Assembly (NCBI GenBank): GCA_017962275.1
Contig: JAGCVQ010000049.1
Span: 1-49,757, forward strand
Source: Bacteroidales bacterium
Lineage (GTDB): Bacteria > Bacteroidota > Bacteroidia > Bacteroidales > WCHB1-69
Length of the DNA: 49,757 nt
Direction of reading: 5' to 3'
A model generated the notes under the pieces. It searched no databases. It saw only the letters and a program-made list of their open reading frames with translations, and was not told the DNA's origin. Shown in pieces: positions 33,921-42,350 of this stretch (position 1 is its first letter; every line of letters begins with the position of its first letter). The position numbers and the translations under genes were made by a program.

Positions 33921-33947
33921 GTGCGTCGGAAACGGCGCACTTTTTTT
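33921..33947 (+). terminator. Terminator of the crotonase-Hbd operon
   Basis: The stem GTGCGTCG (33921-33928) / CGGCGCAC (33933-33940) with GAAA loop and one G-U pair is followed by seven T. Confidence 0.88.
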
Positions 33948-34007
33948 ATGCACAATCACTAAATATCAATACTTATCAACAGCAAAAGGGGGCAATGGCA
34001 AAAAGTA

Positions 34008-34015
34008 TATTTTTG
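34008..34015 (+). promoter_or_regulatory. -7 promoter element of the protease operon
   Basis: TATTTTTG at 34008-34015, about 33 bases before the M6 protease start codons, fits TAnnTTTG. Confidence 0.5.
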
Positions 34016-34041
34016 CAGACTATATTTCAATTTATACCAAA

Positions 34042-35631
34042 ATGGTTATGAGGAAGATTCTATTCTTATTGTTCAACGCGATTGTTTTAATCGGTTTTTC
34101 GGCCCCGACGGACACAATTTCGCCGCTGATGCCGCCTCGTCCGCCTAAAAATTACCAAATGGCTTCCAGAATCCAGTTGAACCGGAACGAAACGACCACA
34201 CTCACCAATCTCGTCATATTTGTCCGTTTTGCCGACGATCCGGAATTCACCGAGTCCTTAGGGTCCATCGACCAGATGTTCAACGACACCACGCCCTACA
34301 ACATCTCGGTCTATAACTATTACAACGTCATGACCTACGGGAAAATCAATTACCACACCGTCTATACGAACAACATTCAGGGCTCCACCATCGTCTCCTA
34401 TCAGGATCCGATGCCGCGCTCCTACTACCAACCCTATAGCGAGACCAATCCAGGAGGTTACCCGCCACAAGAGATGAGTATCACTAATCCTCGGGAAACG
34501 GAACTCTTGGGCAGGGTGATGCGATATGTGGATTCCCTGCAGTTAGTGAGTCCAGATGTCAATCTGGATGGCAACAACGATGGGTGGATTGACAATATCA
34601 GCTTCATCATCAAAGGCAATGTCGGGAATTGGGCTGATCTGCTTTGGCCCCACATGGATTTCTTCGGCCCTGATATTTTCCTGAATTATCTCATCAATGG
34701 GAAAATGCCCCATTCCTATAACTTTGAATTCGCCAATTCCTATAACTACTTCACTGCCAATACTTTTTGCCACGAAATGGGACACTCTTTAGGCATTCCC
34801 GACTTCTACCATTATTTCTACACGAACAGTGTCGCGCCAGTCGGACCTTGGGACCAGATGGCACACAACAATTTGCAACAGGTTTCCGCCATCCTCAAAT
34901 ACATGTTTTTAGGCATTGTGGATGAACCCATTGAAATCGTGGAAGATGGACATTATGTTTTGAATAGTAATACTTCGTCCGACCATCAGAACTGTTACTT
35001 TATCCGTTCCTCCATCGATCCGAACCAGTGGTTCACCATCGAATACCGCAATTGTGACGATTTCATGGAAAATACTCCCCAGAGCGGTGTGATTATCGGC
35101 CGATGGTATGATAACGTTGACTTAGATGACATGTACGACTCCGGCAACGGCTTTTTTGACTTCTTCGAAAAGCCGCACACCTACTGGATTTTCCGTCCGA
35201 ACAGCGCCATTGACACCGTTAACGGGAACCTTGACGCCGCGGCATTCGGCTTAGGCACCCACAAATCTTTCGGTCCCAACACCAATCCGCATCCTTTCCT
35301 CTTCGACGGAACCCCGGAAACCAGTTTCGAAATCACCAACATCACTTATAACGGCAATCAAGCCTCCTTTGACGTGCATTTCTTGAACGTCGGGGTGGAG
35401 ACGCACGCCATGAGCAGCCCCCACCTTTATCCGAATCCGGCCAACGATGTTTTGAACATCACGTTGACCGATGCCCGGCATGTGGAGATTTATGATTTAA
35501 TGGGTAAGATGGTGCTTTCGGAATCAAATCCAAATGCCCCAATCAATATATCCTCGCTCCCTCAAGGCGTATATATCGTGAAGATTTTCGCCGATAATGA
35601 GTGTTATACTGAAAAATTCATCAAAAAATAA
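34042..35631 (+). CDS. M6-type secreted metalloprotease with type IX sorting domain
   Basis: 529 residues (527 if the ATG at 34048 is used). A signal peptide covers the first 20 residues or so. The zinc site is HEMGHSLGIPDFYH, a HExxHxxGxPD motif of the M6/immune-inhibitor A-like class, with the third ligand in the same segment. The C-terminal 75 residues form a type A sorting domain: LYPNPANDVLNITL, then VEIYDLMGKMVLSE, then LPQGVYIVKI and a basic end KKFIKK-like. Such domains direct passage through the type IX system, whose core is encoded at 19.8-25.8 kb. Followed 12 bases later by an M16 protease. Confidence 0.88.
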   Translation: MVMRKILFLLFNAIVLIGFSAPTDTISPLMPPRPPKNYQMASRIQLNRNETTTLTNLVIFVRFADDPEFTESLGSIDQMFNDTTPYNISVYNYYNVMTYGKINYHTVYTNNIQGSTIVSYQDPMPRSYYQPYSETNPGGYPPQEMSITNPRETELLGRVMRYVDSLQLVSPDVNLDGNNDGWIDNISFIIKGNVGNWADLLWPHMDFFGPDIFLNYLINGKMPHSYNFEFANSYNYFTANTFCHEMGHSLGIPDFYHYFYTNSVAPVGPWDQMAHNNLQQVSAILKYMFLGIVDEPIEIVEDGHYVLNSNTSSDHQNCYFIRSSIDPNQWFTIEYRNCDDFMENTPQSGVIIGRWYDNVDLDDMYDSGNGFFDFFEKPHTYWIFRPNSAIDTVNGNLDAAAFGLGTHKSFGPNTNPHPFLFDGTPETSFEITNITYNGNQASFDVHFLNVGVETHAMSSPHLYPNPANDVLNITLTDARHVEIYDLMGKMVLSESNPNAPINISSLPQGVYIVKIFADNECYTEKFIKK

Positions 35632-35643
35632 ATACCAAACAGT

Positions 35644-38553
35644 ATGAAACGTAACTTTATCACAACTCTGCTGCTGGCGGTCTGCTGTCTCCTGACCTTC
35701 AGCTCTTTTGCGCAGAATTACCACAAGGAGACCTACCAGAATGACCCGATGAACGTCATCCACTACACGCTGGACAACGGTCTGCAGGTCTTCATGTCCG
35801 TGAACAAGGACGTGCCGCGCATCCAGACCTACATCGCGGTGCGCGTGGGCAGCAAGAACGACCCTGCCGAATCCACGGGCCTCTCCCACTATCTGGAGCA
35901 CCTGATGTTCAAGGGCACCAACCACTTCGGCACGCTGGACTGGGCCAAGGAGCAGGAGCAGCTCAAGAGAATCGAGCAACTGTACGAGGTCTATAACCAC
36001 ACCACCGACCCCGCCAAGCGCAAGGCCATCTACCATCAGATCGACTCGGTCTCCTACGAGGCTTCCAAGTACGCCATCCCGAACGAATACGACAAGATGA
36101 TGTCGATGATCGGCGCTCAGGGCACCAACGCCTTCACCTCCAACGACATGACCGTCTATCAGGAGGACATTCCGTGCAACGAGCTGGAACGCTGGCTGAT
36201 GATTGAGAGCGAACGCTTCGCCAACCCCGTTTTCCGTTTGTTCCACACCGAGTTGGAGGCCGTTTATGAGGAGAAGAACATGAACATGGCCAACGACAGC
36301 CGCACCGCTTACGAGAAGCTGAACGAGGCTTTGTTCCCGCACCATCCTTACGGCACGCAGACCACCATCGGCACCATCGAGCACTTGAAGAACCCGTCCC
36401 TGACGAACATCAACAAGCACTTCAACACCTACTATGTGCCGAACAACTACTGTATCGCCATGGCCGGCGATTTCGACCCCGAACAGGCTATCAAACTGAT
36501 TGACAAATACTTCGGAAAGATTCAGCCGAAATACATCCCCGACTTCACCTACGTGCATGAAAAACCGATTCGTGAGGTGAAAGTAGTGGAAGTGTACGGT
36601 CTTGAGCCCGAGAACGTGCAAATCGGCTACCGCATCGAGTCCGGTACCGGTTCCCGCGACGTCCTCTTGGCCGAAATGGCTGACGCCGTGCTGATGAACG
36701 GTTCCTGTGGTATTATCGACGAGAACATCAACCAAAAGCAGTTAGCGCTGGGCGCATCCTCCGGCGTGAGCGACCTCAACGACTACGCTTACTTCCGTCT
36801 CTACGGCAGACCCAAAGAGGGACAAACCTTGGAGCAGCTGAAAGACCTCCTGCTGCAACAAATCGAGATTCTGAAATCCGGCAACTGGGATGCCGACCTG
36901 CTCACCGCCGCCATCAACAACCGCAAGCTCAGCGACATGACCTCCCTCGAAAGCAACGTGAACCGCGCCATGGCGATGGCCTTCGCTTACCTTTCCCACC
37001 GCAGCTGGCAGGATGTCATCAACGAGACCGAAAACATGAGCATGGTGACCAAAGAGGATGTGATCGATTTCGCAAAACGCACCTTCAAGAACAACAACTA
37101 CGTGATCGTCTATAAACGTCAGGGCGAGCAACGCAACGTGCAGAAAGTCGATAAGCCTGAAATCACCCCTGTGGTGATGAACCGCGACGTGGAGAGCGCT
37201 TTCCTGAAACAGGTCAAGGACATCAAGGTGCAACCCATCGAACCCGTTTTCGTGGATTTCAACAAGGACATGCAGAAAGGCAAGGCCAACGGCAACGAGA
37301 TTCTCTACGTGAAGAACACCGACAACGGCCGCTTCCAGCTGGTCTATCGCTACAACTACGGTTCCTTCTATGACAAGAAAGCCGGCATCACCAACTCCTT
37401 CCTCGATCAACTGGAGAGCGAGAACCGCACGCTGAGCCAAATCAACCGCGAGATGTACGACCTCGCCTGCGACTTCAGCATCGGTTTCGGCAGCAAATAC
37501 GCCACCGTCCGGATCTCCGGTCTGAGCGAGAATATGGAAAAGGCCATGGCCATCGTGGAGGACATCCTCAACCACCCCAAAATCTCTGAGGAGTCCGTCC
37601 AAAATTCCATCAGCGATGTGCTGAAATCCCGTAACGACGCCAAATCGCGCCAGCAGACCATCTTCCAGACGATGTTGCGATATGTCTCCTACGGCAAGGA
37701 CAACGTGCGCAAGTACTTCGTCACCAACGAAGAGGTGCAGAAAATCAAGGCACAGGATGTGGTCAACCAGATCAAGACCATGACCTCCCAGCCGCAGCGC
37801 ATCCTCTACTACGGCGACCTGAGTCTCAACGACTTGCAGAAGGTCATCACCGACAAGCACAGTGTACATCCCGCCAAGAAGCCCGTCAAGATGGGTGCCG
37901 ACTACGACCGCGTCGCCACGAAGGACAACAAGGTCTATTTCGCCCATTACGATGCGAAACAGTCGCTTTGCCGTCAGCTCACGACCTCCATCCCCGCCAA
38001 CTGGGCTTTGAGTCCGCAAATCGAGATGTACAACGAGTACTTCGGCGGAAGCATGAACTCCATCGTCTTCCAGGAGATCCGCGAGAAGCGTTCCTTGGCA
38101 TACTCCGCTGCCGCATACTATGTGGAGCCGAGCGAGAAGGGCAAGCTCAACTACAACATGACCCACATCGGCACGCAGAACGACAAGCTGATCGACGCTT
38201 TGGAGGCCTTCACCGACCTGTTGGACAACATTCCGGTGTCCGAGCTGAACTTCGACCTGGCCAAGACCGCGCTGATTTCGCAATACCGCACCGACCGCAC
38301 CCGCAAGATGAGCATCATCAACTACTATCTCACTTGCGAAGAGATGGGTCTGAAAGCCCCGATGGACAGAACCAACTACAACACCATCCAGAGAATGACC
38401 CTCAACGATGTGGTGAACTTCAACAAGAGCTACATCAAGGGCCAGAAGCGCGTGGTCGTGGTCCTCGGCAACAAGGACGAGGTCGATCTGAAGGGTTTGG
38501 AGAAATACGGCAAGGTGACGAAGCTGACCTTGGAGGAGATTTTCGGGTACTAA
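35644..38553 (+). CDS. M16 family metalloprotease (pitrilysin-like, two-domain)
   Basis: 969 residues with a signal peptide ending in FAQ. The inverted zinc motif HxxEH is seen in LSHYLEHLMFKG near residue 82, and the third ligand Glu probably lies in ELEAVYEEKN about 75 residues on. The second half (about 520-969) is a second M16 domain without the zinc motif, as in pitrilysin-type enzymes with an active N-terminal and a structural C-terminal domain. It is a periplasmic or envelope oligopeptidase. It is co-transcribed with the M6 protease and ends shortly before a short repeat and a terminator. Confidence 0.92.
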   Translation: MKRNFITTLLLAVCCLLTFSSFAQNYHKETYQNDPMNVIHYTLDNGLQVFMSVNKDVPRIQTYIAVRVGSKNDPAESTGLSHYLEHLMFKGTNHFGTLDWAKEQEQLKRIEQLYEVYNHTTDPAKRKAIYHQIDSVSYEASKYAIPNEYDKMMSMIGAQGTNAFTSNDMTVYQEDIPCNELERWLMIESERFANPVFRLFHTELEAVYEEKNMNMANDSRTAYEKLNEALFPHHPYGTQTTIGTIEHLKNPSLTNINKHFNTYYVPNNYCIAMAGDFDPEQAIKLIDKYFGKIQPKYIPDFTYVHEKPIREVKVVEVYGLEPENVQIGYRIESGTGSRDVLLAEMADAVLMNGSCGIIDENINQKQLALGASSGVSDLNDYAYFRLYGRPKEGQTLEQLKDLLLQQIEILKSGNWDADLLTAAINNRKLSDMTSLESNVNRAMAMAFAYLSHRSWQDVINETENMSMVTKEDVIDFAKRTFKNNNYVIVYKRQGEQRNVQKVDKPEITPVVMNRDVESAFLKQVKDIKVQPIEPVFVDFNKDMQKGKANGNEILYVKNTDNGRFQLVYRYNYGSFYDKKAGITNSFLDQLESENRTLSQINREMYDLACDFSIGFGSKYATVRISGLSENMEKAMAIVEDILNHPKISEESVQNSISDVLKSRNDAKSRQQTIFQTMLRYVSYGKDNVRKYFVTNEEVQKIKAQDVVNQIKTMTSQPQRILYYGDLSLNDLQKVITDKHSVHPAKKPVKMGADYDRVATKDNKVYFAHYDAKQSLCRQLTTSIPANWALSPQIEMYNEYFGGSMNSIVFQEIREKRSLAYSAAAYYVEPSEKGKLNYNMTHIGTQNDKLIDALEAFTDLLDNIPVSELNFDLAKTALISQYRTDRTRKMSIINYYLTCEEMGLKAPMDRTNYNTIQRMTLNDVVNFNKSYIKGQKRVVVVLGNKDEVDLKGLEKYGKVTKLTLEEIFGY

Positions 38554-38557
38554 GACG

Positions 38558-38588
38558 TTTCAGACGTGAGACGTGAGACGTGAGACGT
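38558..38588. repeat. Short tandem repeat (GAGACGT units)
   Basis: A run of four or more 7-base GAGACGT units lies directly behind the M16 gene and just before its terminator. It belongs with the other short-period spacer repeats of this genome. Confidence 0.75.
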
Positions 38589-38616
38589 AAGGGGAGCCGG
38601 AGGGTTCCCCTTTTTT
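38589..38616 (+). terminator. Terminator of the protease operon
   Basis: The stem AAGGGGA (38589-38595) / TCCCCTT (38606-38612) with a 10-base loop is followed by T6. Confidence 0.8.
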
Positions 38617-38747
38617 GTTGGAGCAGGCAGGAGCAGACGGGGTTTGCAGCGGCAAAAACTAATAAGAGTGAGACAATAAAAACTAATAATAGCAAAGCGA
38701 CAAAAACTAATGACAGTCAAAGTATCAATCTCTTCCCAAAATTTTCC

Positions 38748-38755
38748 TATCTTTG
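38748..38755 (+). promoter_or_regulatory. -7 promoter element upstream of the defence operon
   Basis: TATCTTTG at 38748-38755 is a perfect consensus match. Transcription from here would give a leader of nearly 280 bases before the helicase gene and would include the long hairpin at 38861-38973. Confidence 0.5.
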
Positions 38756-38860
38756 CAGCCCAAAACAATCAGAAATATAAACTTTAACGAATAATATATA
38801 CGAAACAATAGAAGAATAAAAGAGTAAATAACATATTATAAAGCGTTTTTGCTTTTCGAG

Positions 38861-38973
38861 TATACCTGAAATCGCCAAATTTCAATACTTAATGCACGAG
38901 AAAGCAGAAATGCTCACGGTGTATCCGTGGGCTTTCTTGTTTGCATTAAGGGTTTTGGCGAACCTCAGGTATA
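38861..38973 (+). ncRNA. Candidate structured RNA, long imperfect hairpin upstream of the defence operon
   Basis: The two halves pair in the right order. TATACCTGA (38861-38869) pairs with TCAGGTATA (38965-38973). TCGCCAAA pairs with TTTTGGCGA (38953-38961). CTTAATGCA (38888-38896) pairs with TGCATTAAG (38942-38950). GAGAAAGC pairs with GCTTTCTT. A small apical hairpin CACGG-TGTAT-CCGTG closes it. The internal loops are asymmetric. A rod with a central bubble recalls 6S-type RNAs, but I cannot confirm that. A second small stem (AGGCG/CGCCT, 39013-39025) lies just before the helicase ATG. It could be an independent small RNA or a leader structure. Confidence 0.6.
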
Positions 38974-39039
38974 GACAGAAAGACTCACGGATTCTTTTTG
39001 TGACACTCCGAAAGGCGAAGCGCCTAAAACGCCAAGCCT

Positions 39040-42000
39040 ATGAGCACCAAGTTTTTTAACAATATCGAGACGAGGCTGATGGACAAGTTCCACGGCATCG
39101 CCTCCGCGATGGCCAACTTCGACATCTTCCATGCCGTGGTTGGCTATTTTCGTTCCAGCGGCTACTTCAAACTGCGCAAGGAGCTGGAGAATGTCAGCGA
39201 AATCCGCATCCTTGTCGGCATCAACATCGACAACCTCTTCCGCCAATCGCAAGCCGCCGGCAAGCTGTTTTTCGGCGACAAGGAGGCGAGTCTTGAACAA
39301 TATTGTGAGGATTTTCTCCGCGATGTCAATCAATCGGAATACGCTTCTGAAGTGGATGAAGGCATCCGCCAGTTCTGCGCCGACATTGCCGACGGACGTT
39401 TGCAGTTGCGCATCCACCCCACCAAGGATCTTCACGCAAAGTTTTACCTCTGTCTGCCGAAAAACCACAGCGAGCATAGCGACGGCTGGGTCATTATGGG
39501 CAGCAGTAACCTCAGCGCGCAAGGGCTTGGTGCCACCGAACCACCTCGCTATGAATTGAATGTGGCCATGAAGGACTATGACGATGTGCATTACTGCGAG
39601 GAAGAGTTTCAGCATCTTTGGAACGATGCCATACCGGTGACTATGGACGATGTGAACCGCTTTGTGGATGGAACTCATCTCGCTCCACCCGAACATCAAC
39701 CAACGCCCTACGAGCTTTATATGCGAATGCTCATCGACCATTTCGGCAATCAGGTCGAAGACCATTTCGTCCCTCATCTTCCCGACAATTACGACGACCT
39801 CACCTATCAGCGCGATGCCGTGGTGCAAGGGTACGACATTATGATGCGGCACGGCGGATGCTTTATCGCCGATGTGGTGGGTTTGGGCAAAACCGTGGTG
39901 GCGGCCATGATTGCACAACGGTTTATCGCCGCCAATGGCGACAACACCCGCATCCTCGTCATCTTCCCGCCTTCGGTGCAAAAAAACTGGGAGGACACAT
40001 TCAGGGATTTCCAAATCAAAAACAACTATAGCCAATTCGTCAGCAATGGCAGTTTGGAAAAAATCATCGAGGGCACCAACAACTACAATCAGCCTGGTTG
40101 CTACGACCTCGTTATCGTCGATGAGGCGCACAATTTCCGGCACGACAGCAACTGCAACTACGACCTGCTGCAGCGCATCTGCAAGTCGGCACGGTCGAAC
40201 AAGGGCAATGTTGACGGAAACAAACGCGTGCTTTTGCTTTCGGCCACGCCGCTCAACAACACGCCCGAGGACATCAAGAACCAATTGCTGCTGTTTCAGG
40301 ATGTCGCTCGCTGTACGATTGACGGTGTCAACAATATTGCCGACACTTTTGCCCCGTGGATCAAGGAATTCAAGAGCCTTATGTCGCAGCGTCGCACGAT
40401 GAGCGCCGGTTACCTTACCAAACGTATTGATGCTATTAATCAGGAACTTCGTCACAAGGTGTTGGAGAAAGTGATGGTGCGCCGTACCCGCAGCAATATC
40501 CAGCATGAGCCCCGCTATGCCAACGAGATACATTTCCCACAGTTACTTGATCCCACCGACCGCACCTATCAGATGTCGCCCGAATTGCTGAAACTTTTCA
40601 TTGACACTTATATAAAATTGGTAGATACACCATCGGCCAATCTGAAGGAGGTGAACTCGGATATATTCAACGGAAGCGGCCTGCATTATGCCCGTTATCG
40701 TGCGGTAGAATATTGTCCCTCATACAAAGTCCCTTCCGGTAAAATGGCCAAACACATGGCCGATTCGCTTGCTTCCATCTACCAAACACACATGGTCAAA
40801 CGGTTGGAAAGCAGTTTTGATGCCTTTCGTCGCTCGCTCCACACTCTTTTAGATGCTACAAGGGGAATGATAAAAATGTTCCAAGAAGACAAAGTCATCA
40901 TTGCCCCCGAGCTGAATGTGAAAAAACTGCAGTCCGACGGGGTCGAGTTGGATGAGATTATAGAACTGGCCATCGGTAAAGGATTCGACCAGAAAGAGAT
41001 ACTCTTCCACGCGGCCGATTTCAAGCCCGATTTCCTGCCGATGTTGGAATATGATGCCGATGTGCTGGACAAGCTGTGCCAACGATGGGACACAGTGAAA
41101 TCCGACCCCAAGCTGGAACTTTTCATCAATATGCTGCAGGGGGAACTGTTCGACAAGGAGAAGAATCCCGGCGGTAAATTAGTGGTGTTCAGCGAAAGCG
41201 TGGATACCGTCAACTATCTGGAAAAAGAGTTGAAAGAGCGTCTTCACCGTCAAGACATTCTGGCCGTGTGCGCCAGAAATCGCAAGCGACTTCAGAAAAC
41301 GATCCAGGCTAACTTCGATGCCAAGTACAAAGAAAAGTGGCATAATGACTACAACATCATGATTACATCCGATGTGTTGGCCGAAGGCGTGAACCTGCAC
41401 AGGGCGAATGTCATTGTCAATTACGACAGCCCGTGGAATGCCACACGATTGATGCAACGCATCGGTCGTGTGAACCGTATCGGCTCCACCGCCACCGCCA
41501 TCCACAACTACATGTTTTACCCTTCCGACCCCGGCGATGCCATCATCAGTTTGAAGAAGAACTCCCTCATCAAGCTGCAGAGTTTCCATTCCGCCCTCGG
41601 CGAGGATACCAAAATCTATTCGCACGACGAGCTGGTACACGAGTTCAAACTTTTCAACACCGACGTGCGTGATGAAACCGACTGCAGTTTAGAGCTGCTG
41701 CGCGAAGTGCGCGCCCTTCACGACAACCATCCTTCGCTCTACCGCCGCATCAAGAATCTTCCGCCGAAAAGTCGCTGTGCCCGTCTCGGAGAGACGACAC
41801 ATCACACCATCGTCTATCTCGCCTCTCCCCTCAAAAAAGCCTTCTACCTCGTCGGCGACATCCCCCGCGAACTCTCCTTCCTCGAAGCCGCCGACATCTT
41901 CCATGCGGAACCCGACGAGAAAGCGGTGCCCTTCGGCGACTGCATACAGCGGCATTACGAACAGGTACAGAGTGCGATACGGCAATACACCCTCGACCAG

Positions 42001-42342
42001 CAGCGCGAATATCAGGAAGACAAGCTCAAAATCGGCAGCAAAGACAACGACGCCAAGAAGGCCGCCGCTTTCCTGCGCGAGGTGCGGCCTCTGCTCGACG
42101 AAGAAGGTCGCAGCATCCTCGACCGTCTGAAGCAGATGGTGGAACGCGGCGCCTACAACCAGTTAGCCGATGCCCTCAACCGTATTTCGAGGAAGCAGAA
42201 GAAAGAGCCCGCTCCGCTCACCAAGATACAGGAACAGCTTGAAGAGTTGGACAGACGCTACAGTCAGCCACAGCCGCAGACTGAAACCAAGCAGGTGACC
42301 TACACCGCCGCCGACATCATTTTAAGTGAAACTTTCAAATAA
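39040..42342 (+). CDS. PLD-nuclease/SF2 helicase fusion, restriction or defence protein
   Basis: 1100 residues. The N-terminal domain is a phospholipase D-type nuclease (His132 and Lys134 in LHAKF, GSSN at 154-157); one HKD motif implies a dimeric active site. Next comes an SNF2/SF2 helicase: Walker A GLGKT at 281-285, DEAH at 361-364, LLLSATPLNN, and motifs V-VI in SDVLAEGVNLHRANVIVNYD and RLMQRIGRVNRIGS. The C-terminus is helical and charged. ATP-driven DNA translocation coupled to a nuclease fits a restriction subunit. The stop is 8 bases before the methyltransferase gene, so the two form an operon. Such pairs occur in other Bacteroidetes; activity is inferred. Confidence 0.85.
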   Translation: MSTKFFNNIETRLMDKFHGIASAMANFDIFHAVVGYFRSSGYFKLRKELENVSEIRILVGINIDNLFRQSQAAGKLFFGDKEASLEQYCEDFLRDVNQSEYASEVDEGIRQFCADIADGRLQLRIHPTKDLHAKFYLCLPKNHSEHSDGWVIMGSSNLSAQGLGATEPPRYELNVAMKDYDDVHYCEEEFQHLWNDAIPVTMDDVNRFVDGTHLAPPEHQPTPYELYMRMLIDHFGNQVEDHFVPHLPDNYDDLTYQRDAVVQGYDIMMRHGGCFIADVVGLGKTVVAAMIAQRFIAANGDNTRILVIFPPSVQKNWEDTFRDFQIKNNYSQFVSNGSLEKIIEGTNNYNQPGCYDLVIVDEAHNFRHDSNCNYDLLQRICKSARSNKGNVDGNKRVLLLSATPLNNTPEDIKNQLLLFQDVARCTIDGVNNIADTFAPWIKEFKSLMSQRRTMSAGYLTKRIDAINQELRHKVLEKVMVRRTRSNIQHEPRYANEIHFPQLLDPTDRTYQMSPELLKLFIDTYIKLVDTPSANLKEVNSDIFNGSGLHYARYRAVEYCPSYKVPSGKMAKHMADSLASIYQTHMVKRLESSFDAFRRSLHTLLDATRGMIKMFQEDKVIIAPELNVKKLQSDGVELDEIIELAIGKGFDQKEILFHAADFKPDFLPMLEYDADVLDKLCQRWDTVKSDPKLELFINMLQGELFDKEKNPGGKLVVFSESVDTVNYLEKELKERLHRQDILAVCARNRKRLQKTIQANFDAKYKEKWHNDYNIMITSDVLAEGVNLHRANVIVNYDSPWNATRLMQRIGRVNRIGSTATAIHNYMFYPSDPGDAIISLKKNSLIKLQSFHSALGEDTKIYSHDELVHEFKLFNTDVRDETDCSLELLREVRALHDNHPSLYRRIKNLPPKSRCARLGETTHHTIVYLASPLKKAFYLVGDIPRELSFLEAADIFHAEPDEKAVPFGDCIQRHYEQVQSAIRQYTLDQQREYQEDKLKIGSKDNDAKKAAAFLREVRPLLDEEGRSILDRLKQMVERGAYNQLADALNRISRKQKKEPAPLTKIQEQLEELDRRYSQPQPQTETKQVTYTAADIILSETFK

Positions 42343-42350
42343 ACCCGACA

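Noticed and set aside
36742-40533. Long minus-strand frames opposite the M16 protease (36742-38283) and the PLD-helicase gene (38965-40533)
   Set aside because: Both are antisense to genes with clear catalytic motifs. The second also crosses the structured RNA region.
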